Assembly: GCF_003337565.1 (NCBI RefSeq)
Contig: NZ_QPJL01000028.1
Location: forward strand, 1 to 42,573
Source of the DNA: Paracoccus lutimaris
GTDB taxonomy: Bacteria > Pseudomonadota > Alphaproteobacteria > Rhodobacterales > Rhodobacteraceae
Direction of reading: 5' to 3'
Length of the DNA: 42,573 nucleotides
The position numbers and the translations under genes are program-made. Below are positions 31,023-38,741 of this stretch, one piece after another; position 1 is the first letter of the stretch, and each line of letters starts with the position of its first letter. A model generated the notes under the pieces. The model was given only the letters and a program-made list of their open reading frames with translations, searched no databases and had not been told where the DNA came from.

Positions 31023-34000
31023 ATGGCCACGCTTGTCCTCGGCGCTGTCGGTTCCGCCATCGGCGGGGCATTCGGCGGCGCGATCCTCGGCTTCTCTGGC
31101 GCCGCCATCGGTGGCTTCATCGGCTCGACCATCGGTTCGGTCGTCGACAGCTGGATCGTGTCCTCGCTGGCTCCGGAGCAGAAGATCGAGGGCCAGCGCC
31201 TCGACAGCTTGCGCATCACGTCCGCGACCGAGGGGGCGATCATCCCGCGCCTCTACGGTCGCATGCGCATCGGTGGCAACATCATCTGGGCCACGGATTT
31301 CCGCGAGGAGACGAAGACCACGACGCAAGGCGGCGGCAAGGGCGGTGGCGGCGGGAAGGTCCGGACCACCGAATACCTCTACTACGCCAGCTTCGCGGTC
31401 GCGCTCTGCGAGGGTCCGATCACCGGCATCGGGCGCATCTGGGCGGATGGCAAACCACTCGACATGACCGGCATCACCTGGCGCTGGTATCCCGGCAACG
31501 AGACCCAGACGGCCGATCCGTTCATCGCGGCGAAGATGGGGGCCGCCAGCACCCCCGCCTACCGTGGGACAGCCTATGTCGTCTTCGAGGAGCTGCCGCT
31601 CTCGACCTACGGCAACCGCCTGCCGCAACTGTCCTTCGAGGTGTTCCGGCCGCTCGCGGATCCCGACACCGCCGAGGGGCTGGTCAAGGCGGTGACGATG
31701 ATCCCGGCCTCTGGCGAGTTCACCTATGCGACGGAAGCGGTCCGCAAGACGGTGGGCGCCACGACCACGGTCTTCGGCCAGACCACCGGCGGGACGACCT
31801 CGGCCGAGAACCTGAACGCGCTGCCCGACGAGACCGACATCGTCGTGGCCCTCGATCGGCTGCAGGCCATGGCCCCGGCCGTGGAAAGCGTCAGCCTCGT
31901 CGTCGCCTGGTTCGGCAACGACCTGCGCGCGGGCAACTGCACCATCAAGCCCGGCGTGGAGGTGGCGACCAAGGTCACCAGCCCCAAGGTCTGGACGGTC
32001 AATGGGGTCTCCCGCGCTGCAGCCCATCTCGTCAGTCGCGACGTCGAGGATAGGCCGGTCTATGGCGGCACGCCTGCCGACTTCGCGGTGGTGCAGGCGA
32101 TCCGCGAGATGAAGGCGCGCGGGCTGCGTGTGACCTTCTATCCCTTCCTGCTGATGGACGTGCCGCTAGGCAATACACTGCCCAACCCCTATTCGATCAA
32201 CGCCGCCACGCCCGGCCAGCCCAGCTTCCCCTGGCGGGGCCGGATCACCTGTTCCCCGGCGGCAGGCTATGCCGGGACCGCGGACAAGACCGCCGCTGCG
32301 GCGACACAGGTCTCCAGCTTCTTCGGCGCGGCCACCCCGGCGCAGTTCGCAGTATCGGGCGACAACGTGAACTGGACCGGCCCTGCGGGTGACTGGGGCC
32401 TGAGGCGCATGATCCTGCACTACGCCCATCTCTGCGCGGTGGCGGGCGGCGTCGATGCCTTCCTGATCGGCACCGAGATGCGGGGCCTGACCACGATCCG
32501 TTCCAGCGCCAGCGCCTATCCGGCCGTGACCGCCTTCAAGGCGCTGGCGGCGGATGTGAAAGCCATCCTCGGAGCGGGCACGAAGGTCGGCTACGCCTCC
32601 GACTGGTCGGAATACTTCGGCCACCAGCCGGGAGACGGCACGGGCGATGTTTATTTCCACCTCGACCCGCTCTGGTCGGACGCCAACATCGATTTCATCG
32701 GCATCGACAACTACATGCCGCTGTCGGACTGGCGCGACGGCTTCGGCCATGCCGATGCGCTGCAGGGTTGGCCCGCGATCCATGACCGGGGATACCTGCA
32801 GACCAACATCGCCGGTGGCGAGGGCTTCGACTGGTTCTACGCCAGCGCCGCCGACCGCTCGGCCCAGATCCGCACACCAATCACCGATGGCGCTGCAGGC
32901 AAGCCGTGGGTGTTCCGCTACAAGGATCTCGCCGCCTGGTGGTCGAACCCGCATTTCAACCGGCCGGGCGGGGTGGAGAGCGGCACGCCCACCGCATGGG
33001 TGCCGCAGTCGAAGCCGGTCTGGTTCACCGAACTGGGGTGCCCCGCCATCGACCGGGGCACGAACCAGCCGAACGTGTTCTTCGACCCGAAGTCGTCGGA
33101 GAGCTTCACACCCTACTTCTCGCGCGGCTGGCGCGACGACGCCATCCAGCGCGCCTACCTCGAGGCCAGCTATCTCTGGTGGGGCGAGAGCACGAACAAC
33201 CCGACGTCGTCGGTCTATGGCGGCCGGATGGTCCATGTCCCCGAATGCGCCGCCTGGACCTGGGACGCGCGGCCCTATCCGTTCTTTCCGGAACTGACCG
33301 GCGTCTGGACGGACGGGCCGAACTGGCGACTTGGCCACTGGCTGACCGGGCGGCTGGGCGCGGTTTCGCTGGCCGCCCTCGTGCGCCACCTCTGCCTGCG
33401 CGCTGGGCTGGCGGAAGACCTCATCGACGTCTCCGGCCTCTGGGGCGCGGTCGAGGGCTATGTGATCGGCGCACTCGAAAGTCCGCGCGCCTCGATTTCC
33501 ACGCTGGCCCGCCACTTCGGCTTCGACGCCATCGAGACCGAGGGCGTGATCCGCTTCGTTATGCGCGGGCGGGCATCGGTCGCCGCGCTGGCCATCGATG
33601 ATCTCGTCGCCATTCGTGACGGCGAGGCCTTCGAACTGACACGCGCGCAGGAGACAGAGCTGCCCGAGGCCCTGAAGTGGCAGGTCGCGCGGGCGGACGA
33701 AGATTATGACGCGGCGCTGGTCGAGGCTCGGCGCATCACCGTCGACACCACCCGCATCTCCTCGGAAAGTTTCCCGATGGCGATCCCGCCAGAAGAGGCC
33801 GAACGCCGCTGCCGTCGCGCGCTGATGGAAGCTTGGATCGGCCGGGAAAGCGCCACCTTCCGCCTACCGCCCTCAAAGCTGGCCCTCGACCCCGCCGACG
33901 TGATCCGGCTCGCCCATGATGGCCGCGAAGTGGAATTCCGGCTGGTGTCCGTCGCCGATGCCGAAGCGCGCGGGATCGAGGCGGTGCGGCAAGATCGAGC

Positions 34001-35021
34001 CGCCTACGATCTTCCACCCGGCGATCCGCGCCCGGCCTCGCTCGCCAGCCCTGTCGTCTTTGGCACACCGGAAGTGGTGATGCTGGACCTGTCGCAGGTG
34101 AGCGAGGACCAGCCCGCGCATCGACCCCTGATCGCTGCCCATGCTAGCCCCTGGCCGGGCGAGATCGCGGTCTTCCGCAGCGCCTCGACGGACGGGTTCG
34201 CGCTGCTGACGACCTTCGGCGGTCGCGCGCGTATCGGCACGCTGGCCTTCGATTTCTATTCGGGCCCCACCTCACGCTTCGATCTGGGCAACGCGCTGGT
34301 CGTCGATCTGCTGTCGGGGACGCTCGAGAGCGTGACCGACGTCGCTCTCTTCGGCGGGGCAAATGCCCTCGCGGTCGAGACTTCGGCCGGGGTGTGGGAA
34401 ATCGTCCAGGCAGGCGCGGCCGAGCTGATCGCCCCCGGCCGCTACCGACTGACCCGCCTCCTGCGCGGTCAGCGCGGGACCGAGCACGCGATAGGCAACC
34501 CGGCCCCGGCCGGAGCGCGGGTCGTAGTGCTGGATGCAACGCTGGCATCGCTGCCCATCGCCGAGGCTGACCTTGGCTTGCCGTGGAACTGGCGCGTGGG
34601 CCCGGCCGCGCGCGCGGTCAGCGATGCGAGCTACGCCGCACTGGGCTTCACCCCGACCGGGCGGGGCCTTGTCCCCTTCGCCCCGGTCCATGTCGCGCAG
34701 CCGTGGCGCACGGCCCGCAACCCGGGCGATCTGACCATCCGCTGGACGCGCCGGTCCCGCGCGCTGGTGGCCGATGCCTGGGAACAGGTCGAGGTGCCAT
34801 TGGCCGAAGACCTGGAAAGCTACGACGTCCAGATCCTCGACGGGGCCACCATCAAGCGCACGCTCACCGGCAGCACAACCTTCGTCCTCTACACCGCCGC
34901 CGAGCAGACCGCCGATTGGGGCGCACCGCTCGGGCCCAGCCAGACGCTGGCCATCCGCATCTTCCAGCTCTCGAACCGCCTCGGCCGCGGCACGCCTGCG
35001 GCCGTCACGCTGCAATTCTGA
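31023..35021 (+). CDS. GTA TIM-barrel-like host specificity/tail tip protein (g15-like)
   Basis: This 1332-residue protein starts with a Gly/Ala-rich hydrophobic segment (1-45), then a beta-rich hub domain. At about 450-760 comes a TIM-barrel domain of the GTA type (GTKVGYASDWSEYFGHQ...HLDPLWSDANIDFIGIDNYMPLSDW). A phage-tail_3-like domain (about 800-950) follows, then beta-rich receptor-facing domains. In the Rhodobacter GTA the homologue forms the megatron of the baseplate and contacts the cell. The barrel resembles glycoside hydrolases but activity is unproven. Length and order match the GTA gene. Confidence 0.93.
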   Translation: MATLVLGAVGSAIGGAFGGAILGFSGAAIGGFIGSTIGSVVDSWIVSSLAPEQKIEGQRLDSLRITSATEGAIIPRLYGRMRIGGNIIWATDFREETKTTTQGGGKGGGGGKVRTTEYLYYASFAVALCEGPITGIGRIWADGKPLDMTGITWRWYPGNETQTADPFIAAKMGAASTPAYRGTAYVVFEELPLSTYGNRLPQLSFEVFRPLADPDTAEGLVKAVTMIPASGEFTYATEAVRKTVGATTTVFGQTTGGTTSAENLNALPDETDIVVALDRLQAMAPAVESVSLVVAWFGNDLRAGNCTIKPGVEVATKVTSPKVWTVNGVSRAAAHLVSRDVEDRPVYGGTPADFAVVQAIREMKARGLRVTFYPFLLMDVPLGNTLPNPYSINAATPGQPSFPWRGRITCSPAAGYAGTADKTAAAATQVSSFFGAATPAQFAVSGDNVNWTGPAGDWGLRRMILHYAHLCAVAGGVDAFLIGTEMRGLTTIRSSASAYPAVTAFKALAADVKAILGAGTKVGYASDWSEYFGHQPGDGTGDVYFHLDPLWSDANIDFIGIDNYMPLSDWRDGFGHADALQGWPAIHDRGYLQTNIAGGEGFDWFYASAADRSAQIRTPITDGAAGKPWVFRYKDLAAWWSNPHFNRPGGVESGTPTAWVPQSKPVWFTELGCPAIDRGTNQPNVFFDPKSSESFTPYFSRGWRDDAIQRAYLEASYLWWGESTNNPTSSVYGGRMVHVPECAAWTWDARPYPFFPELTGVWTDGPNWRLGHWLTGRLGAVSLAALVRHLCLRAGLAEDLIDVSGLWGAVEGYVIGALESPRASISTLARHFGFDAIETEGVIRFVMRGRASVAALAIDDLVAIRDGEAFELTRAQETELPEALKWQVARADEDYDAALVEARRITVDTTRISSESFPMAIPPEEAERRCRRALMEAWIGRESATFRLPPSKLALDPADVIRLAHDGREVEFRLVSVADAEARGIEAVRQDRAAYDLPPGDPRPASLASPVVFGTPEVVMLDLSQVSEDQPAHRPLIAAHASPWPGEIAVFRSASTDGFALLTTFGGRARIGTLAFDFYSGPTSRFDLGNALVVDLLSGTLESVTDVALFGGANALAVETSAGVWEIVQAGAAELIAPGRYRLTRLLRGQRGTEHAIGNPAPAGARVVVLDATLASLPIAEADLGLPWNWRVGPAARAVSDASYAALGFTPTGRGLVPFAPVHVAQPWRTARNPGDLTIRWTRRSRALVADAWEQVEVPLAEDLESYDVQILDGATIKRTLTGSTTFVLYTAAEQTADWGAPLGPSQTLAIRIFQLSNRLGRGTPAAVTLQF

Positions 35022-35042
35022 CCCCAACCCACGGGAACCCCC

Positions 35043-36965
35043 ATGTCCGAAACCACCACCCATCTGGGCCTGCCCTACCTTCTGGCCGCGCAGGCGCAGA
35101 AGCACGTCACGCACAACGAGGCGCTGCGCCTGCTCGATGCCATGGTGCAGCTGTCGGTCCTCGACCGCACGCGGACTGCACCGCCCGCAAGCCCCGCCGA
35201 CGGCAACCGGCACCTGGTGGCCTCCGGAGCGACCGGCATCTGGGCCGGGTGGGATCTGAACATCGCCTTCTGGGTGGACGGCGCGTGGATCCGGCTGGTG
35301 CCGCGCACCGGCTGGCTCGTCTGGGTCGCGGCCGAGGGCCTGTTCCTCGTCTGGACCGGCAGCGCCTGGGAGGTCGTGGGCGAGCCGCGCGACGTCTCGG
35401 ACGCGGTGTTCAGCCTGGTGAACGACGTCGATCCGACGAAGAAGGCGACCTTCTCGCTGGCGGGGATCGCAACGGGCACGACCCGCAGCTTCACGCTGCC
35501 CAATACCTCGTCAGAACTGGCAATCCTCGCGGGCACTCAGACCTTTACCGGCAACAAGACTTTCTCGGGCACGCTGACCGCTTCCGGGACGGTGACCACA
35601 TCCGGAGCAACAGCCACCATCGGCACGTCCACCGGCACCGCGACCTATGGCATGGGGACAGGGGCCACGACGACGGGCGTGACCAAGACCGTCAACCTCG
35701 GAACTGGTGGCGCGTCGGGATCGACCACCGTCGTGAACATCGGCTCCGCCTCCGCCGGAGCGGGTGGGACGACGGTCATCAACACGCCGACCGTCACCTT
35801 CGCCAATGCCGTCACGCAGGTCGGCATGCCGCAAGCAAACCTGACGGCGCAGCTGCTCGGCCTCGGCGGAGCGACGGCCGACAGCTACAACCGGCTCTCG
35901 GTCAACACGCCCGCGGTCCTGCTGAACAACGCGGGTGCCGGGATCGAGGCGACGGTGAACAAGGCGGCCCCGGCGAACGATGCCGCCTTCGCGTTCAAGA
36001 CCGGCTTCTCGGCCCGCGCCCTGATCGGCCTCCTTGGCAACGATGACTTCAGCTTCAAGGTCAGCCCGGATGGCTCGGCCTTCTTCGATGCCTTTAGGGT
36101 CGACCGCACCAGCGGTCAGGTAGAACTGCCGCAGCCCACGGTCTTGCCAGGTCTGGCCGCAGCGCCATCGCCGCCGCCCGCAGGCAAGGCCGCCCTCTAT
36201 GCGCGCAACCGCGCCGGGGCGCCGTGGATCGACGTGATGCGCCCCTCTGGCCGGGACTTTCCGCTCCAGCCGCATTTCGGGGTGAACCGGATCGCGAACT
36301 GGGCGCCTTCGACCGGCACGACGATCACCAGCGAAGGCCTGCCGATCACTTCGGTCGGCACCGTCTCGCACCCGACGCTGGCCGCCACGAACCTTGCAGC
36401 CTCCATGCGGCGCTGGCGCCTGACCTCGGCGGCCGTCGTGGACTCGGTGGCCGATCAGCGCTCCGCAGGCTGGGCCTGCTGGCGCGGCAACGCGGCGGGC
36501 TTTGGTGGCTGGACCTTCGTCACGCGCCTGTCCCTCACGACTCTGCAAGCAACGGGCATGGGTTTTTTTGGCCTCTACGGGTCGACCGCCGCACTGGCCA
36601 CCACCCTGACGCTGGCCGCCGTAGTGAACTGCATCGGCATCGGCTTCCAGCGCGGCACGCATGCCAACTGGCAGCTGGTCCGCAACGACGGTACCGGCGC
36701 GCCGACGCTGACCGACATGGGCGCGAGCTTCGCCATCGCCACGGGTGGCGTTCTGACCCTGTTCATTGCCGCGCCGCCGAACGGGTCATCCGTCTGGGTG
36801 CGAGTTGTGGACGAAGTTTCCAGCGCGGTCTTCGAGCAGGAGATCACCGCCGACCTGCCCGCCGCGACGCAGTTCCTGTCGCCGCGGCTGTTTCTCAACA
36901 CCGGGGCGACAGCCGGAGCCGTCGTCTACGACTGCGCCGGGGTCTACCTGGAAACCGATTTCTGA
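35043..36965 (+). CDS. DUF2793-containing tail fibre-like protein
   Basis: In this 640-residue protein the first about 120 residues are DUF2793 (TTHLGLPYLLAAQAQKHVTHNEALRLLDAMVQLSV... and GTGWLVWVAAEG-like region). Next is a Thr/Gly/Ser repeat region (about 150-250, 'GTLTASGTVTTSGATATIGTS'), which is typical of trimeric fibre shafts. The C-terminal part is beta-rich, with a conserved 'HFGVNRIANWAPSTGTT' start and 'FLSPRLFLNTGATAGAVVYDCAGVYLETDF' end, and probably binds the receptor. It is the last structural gene. Host range function is inferred from position and repeats. Confidence 0.85.
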   Translation: MSETTTHLGLPYLLAAQAQKHVTHNEALRLLDAMVQLSVLDRTRTAPPASPADGNRHLVASGATGIWAGWDLNIAFWVDGAWIRLVPRTGWLVWVAAEGLFLVWTGSAWEVVGEPRDVSDAVFSLVNDVDPTKKATFSLAGIATGTTRSFTLPNTSSELAILAGTQTFTGNKTFSGTLTASGTVTTSGATATIGTSTGTATYGMGTGATTTGVTKTVNLGTGGASGSTTVVNIGSASAGAGGTTVINTPTVTFANAVTQVGMPQANLTAQLLGLGGATADSYNRLSVNTPAVLLNNAGAGIEATVNKAAPANDAAFAFKTGFSARALIGLLGNDDFSFKVSPDGSAFFDAFRVDRTSGQVELPQPTVLPGLAAAPSPPPAGKAALYARNRAGAPWIDVMRPSGRDFPLQPHFGVNRIANWAPSTGTTITSEGLPITSVGTVSHPTLAATNLAASMRRWRLTSAAVVDSVADQRSAGWACWRGNAAGFGGWTFVTRLSLTTLQATGMGFFGLYGSTAALATTLTLAAVVNCIGIGFQRGTHANWQLVRNDGTGAPTLTDMGASFAIATGGVLTLFIAAPPNGSSVWVRVVDEVSSAVFEQEITADLPAATQFLSPRLFLNTGATAGAVVYDCAGVYLETDF

Positions 36966-36990
36966 ACCTCATGACCGCGAAAGGACCATC

Positions 36991-37299
36991 ATGAATGACC
37001 AGACCACCCTGACCAGCGAGGTCGCGCGGGCCTTTCGGGACCACGGGATCACCGCCGCACTCACCGCCCTGATCGGCGGCACCATCGCCCTGATCGCGGC
37101 GATCACGCGCAAGGCCTTCACCAACGAGGCGCTCTTGGACCGCCTCGACCGGGAACTGATCGCCGACCGGGACCGGATCGACCGTCAGCGCAGCGAGGAC
37201 CGCAAGGCCGATGGCGACCGCCTCGACCGCATCGAGACCGACATCCGCTCGATGCGGGACATGCTCTTCGACGCCTTCCAGCGCGGCCGATCCGACTGA
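36991..37299 (+). CDS. Small membrane protein with coiled coil, possible holin
   Basis: This 102-residue protein starts at the ATG at 36991 with AAAGGA upstream; a longer frame from 36766 lies in the fibre gene. It has one hydrophobic segment (about 19-39, TAALTALIGGTIALIAAIT), followed by a charged coiled coil ('LLDRLDRELIADRDRIDRQRSEDRKADGDRLDRIETDIRSMRDML'). It sits between the fibre and the endolysin, where holins are found. A single-TM holin or a phage membrane adaptor are both possible. Not assigned with certainty. Confidence 0.7.
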   Translation: MNDQTTLTSEVARAFRDHGITAALTALIGGTIALIAAITRKAFTNEALLDRLDRELIADRDRIDRQRSEDRKADGDRLDRIETDIRSMRDMLFDAFQRGRSD

Positions 37300-37332
37300 C
37301 CGACGAACGACATCACCACCACGACCACATCC

Positions 37333-37355
37333 CCCGCCCAAGAGGCGGGTTTTTT
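37333..37355 (+). terminator. Rho-independent terminator before the endolysin gene
   Basis: Stem CCCGCC (37333-37338)/GGCGGG (37344-37349), 5-nt loop, then six T (37350-37355). It lies 18 nt before the M15 peptidase start, so it could partly stop the late transcript or pause it ahead of lysis. Confidence 0.75.
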
Positions 37356-37372
37356 CATCTGGAGGATCCACC

Positions 37373-38047
37373 ATGCCCACCCTGACCTACCCCCATTGGC
37401 GCGATGTGCCCGCACAGGCCTGGCGCTGGCCGAACTTCTCGGCCGCCGAGATTGCCTGCCGCGGCACCGGCGCGATCAAGATCAACACGGACGCCATGGA
37501 CAAGCTGCAGGCCCTGCGCGACCGCCTCGGCAAGCCGTTGATCATCCGCTCGGCCTATCGCAGCCCGGAGCACAACCGCGCTGTCGGAGGGGCACCGGCC
37601 TCGAAGCACATGCAGGGCACGGCCTTCGACATCGCCATGTCGAACCACGATCCCGTGGCCTTCGAGACGGCCGCGAGGGCGGTTGGGTTCCTCGGCTTCG
37701 GCTATTACCCCCGCTCCGGCTTCATGCACATCGATCTCGGGCCTGCCCGATCCTGGGGCGATCCTTTCCCGGCGCGGCCCGTTCCCTTTGCCCTGGAACT
37801 GCCACCGGCGCGCGAAGTTCTGTCGGAAAGCCGCACCCTGCGCGGTGGCGGTGCGGCGGGTGCAGCCACTGTCGGCGCGGCAGGGGTGGAGGCTGTGAGG
37901 GGCGTCCTCGCCGAAACGCAGTCAACGATCCAGCCGCTTGTGCCCTACCTCGACACGCTGCGCTGGGTGCTGATCGTTATCGCGCTGATCGGCATCGCCG
38001 TCACCATCTACGCTCGGCTCGATGACTGGAAACGGGGCCAGCGGTGA
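37373..38047 (+). CDS. M15-type endolysin with C-terminal membrane segment
   Basis: This 224-residue protein starts at the ATG at 37373 with GGAGG upstream. The peptidase M15_3 domain (about 15-130) has the zinc set His79 (SKHMQG), Asp86 and His119 (MHID), so it should cut peptide bonds in peptidoglycan. After a Gly/Ala-rich linker, residues about 197-215 are a hydrophobic helix (RWVLIVIALIGIAVTIYARL) followed by a basic end. A C-terminal membrane anchor is unusual for an endolysin and may tie it to the inner membrane. The stop overlaps the Rz-like gene by 4 nt. Confidence 0.87.
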   Translation: MPTLTYPHWRDVPAQAWRWPNFSAAEIACRGTGAIKINTDAMDKLQALRDRLGKPLIIRSAYRSPEHNRAVGGAPASKHMQGTAFDIAMSNHDPVAFETAARAVGFLGFGYYPRSGFMHIDLGPARSWGDPFPARPVPFALELPPAREVLSESRTLRGGGAAGAATVGAAGVEAVRGVLAETQSTIQPLVPYLDTLRWVLIVIALIGIAVTIYARLDDWKRGQR

Positions 38048-38289
38048 TCGGCTGGCTCCTCACCCATGGCCCGGCGCGCAAGGCGCTGGGCCTGATCCTC
38101 GCCGCCGCAGCGATCTTGCTGTTGCTCCTGAACCTGCGCCGCGCTGGCGAACACGCTGGGCGCGCCGCCGAACGGCTTGATGCCCGAGAGAGAAACGATG
38201 CCATCCACCGCCAGATGCTCGACGCCGCTGCCCGCCGCCCTCCTGATCGCGATTCTCTGGCTGACCGGCTGCGCGATGGCAGGTTCTGA
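38044..38289 (+). CDS. Rz-like i-spanin
   Basis: This 81-residue protein uses a GTG start overlapping the endolysin stop. A single N-terminal membrane segment (about 15-30, GLILAAAAILLLLLN) is followed by a charged helical periplasmic part ('RRAGEHAGRAAERLDARERNDAIHRQMLDAAARR'). That is the form of an inner-membrane spanin. The Rz1-like lipoprotein gene starts inside it in another frame, which strongly supports the call. It would fuse the membranes at the end of lysis. Confidence 0.75.
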   Translation: MIGWLLTHGPARKALGLILAAAAILLLLLNLRRAGEHAGRAAERLDARERNDAIHRQMLDAAARRPPDRDSLADRLRDGRF

Positions 38290-38443
38290 GACCCGCGCGC
38301 CATGTCCGCCCGTGGTCGATTACACCAGTGCGGAGCAGGCGGGCGCCGCCGACGAGGTGGAGGCCCTGCCGGAAGGTGCCGTTCTCGTCCGGATGCTCAG
38401 CGACTATGCCGTACTGCGCGATCAGACGCGGGCGTGCAGATGA
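38198..38443 (+). CDS. Rz1-like o-spanin lipoprotein, nested in the Rz-like gene
   Basis: This 81-residue protein starts at the ATG at 38198 (a longer frame from 38177 exists). It has a short basic start, a hydrophobic stretch and the lipobox LTGC with Cys25, so the mature protein would be an outer-membrane lipoprotein. Its first 92 nt overlap the Rz-like gene in the +1 frame, the classic Rz/Rz1 arrangement. A second Cys lies at about 36 and the end is charged (LRDQTRACR). Confidence 0.78.
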   Translation: MPSTARCSTPLPAALLIAILWLTGCAMAGSETRAPCPPVVDYTSAEQAGAADEVEALPEGAVLVRMLSDYAVLRDQTRACR

Positions 38444-38447
38444 AACA

Positions 38448-38510
38448 CGGGCCGGGCGAAGCCTCCATAGGAAGCTCGGTCGCCTCGACCGCAGCGCATC
38501 GCCCGGCCCG
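38448..38510. repeat. Long stem with inner hairpins after the lysis genes
   Basis: A perfect 12-bp inverted repeat (38448-38459 and 38499-38510) encloses a second perfect 6-bp hairpin CGGTCG/CGACCG (38477-38482/38486-38491) and a weaker pairing at 38460-38476. This would fold as a three-way junction. There is no T run after it, so it is not a standard terminator. It could be an RNA structure ending the late transcript, a non-coding RNA or a recombination site. Confidence 0.5.
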
Positions 38511-38741
38511 GTTCATGGATTCACGCTGTCAACGAGCGGCAGGGATTCGCAGCGGGTTGATGATGTCAGGTGCGGCCCTGCTTGTCCCGCATGGCGATGG
38601 GCACAATTGTGCCCATGCCCGCCACGCCGACGAAGACAAAGACAGAGACAGCATTGGGCAGCGCAATGAGGGCTAGCGGTCGGACGGTGCGACCTCAGGG
38701 AGCTTTCCAAATCAGCCGGGCTGAACTATTCTAGACCAAAA
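38511..38741. other. Non-coding gap with a 20-bp perfect palindrome and a promoter
   Basis: No convincing gene is present; a 65-codon minus-strand frame is Cys/His-rich and lacks a ribosome binding site. ATGGGCACAATTGTGCCCAT (38597-38616) is a perfect palindrome, so it is a likely binding site for a dimeric regulator. A promoter-like pair is at 38704-38732. The gap separates the lysis genes from the ATPase/protease pair, possibly a cargo junction. Confidence 0.5.
38704..38732 (+). promoter_or_regulatory. Probable promoter of the ATPase/protease pair
   Basis: TTTCCA (38704-38709), 17-bp spacer, TATTCT (38727-38732). The predicted start near 38739 would leave the ATG at 38742 almost leaderless, whereas the in-frame GTG at 38766 would have a leader of about 26 nt. 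Confidence 0.4.

Noticed and set aside
30398..32053. Plus-strand frame of 551 codons across three tail genes
   Set aside because: Arg/His/Pro-rich translation with no domain, overlapping the well-supported DUF2163, NlpC/P60 and TIM-barrel genes.
32166..33515. Minus-strand frame of 449 codons opposite the TIM-barrel gene
   Set aside because: A high-GC shadow with no recognisable domain; the plus-strand gene is clear.
34583..36046. Plus-strand frame of 487 codons over the end of the TIM-barrel gene and the fibre gene
   Set aside because: Low-complexity Arg/His/Gly product in an alternative frame of two real genes.
38448..38510. tRNA gene or intrinsic terminator
   Set aside because: The fold has no anticodon arm or T-loop sequence, and no T run follows the stem.
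38513..38710. 65-codon minus-strand frame rich in Cys and His
   Set aside because: No ribosome binding site or known family, and it runs through the 20-bp palindrome; treated as non-coding.
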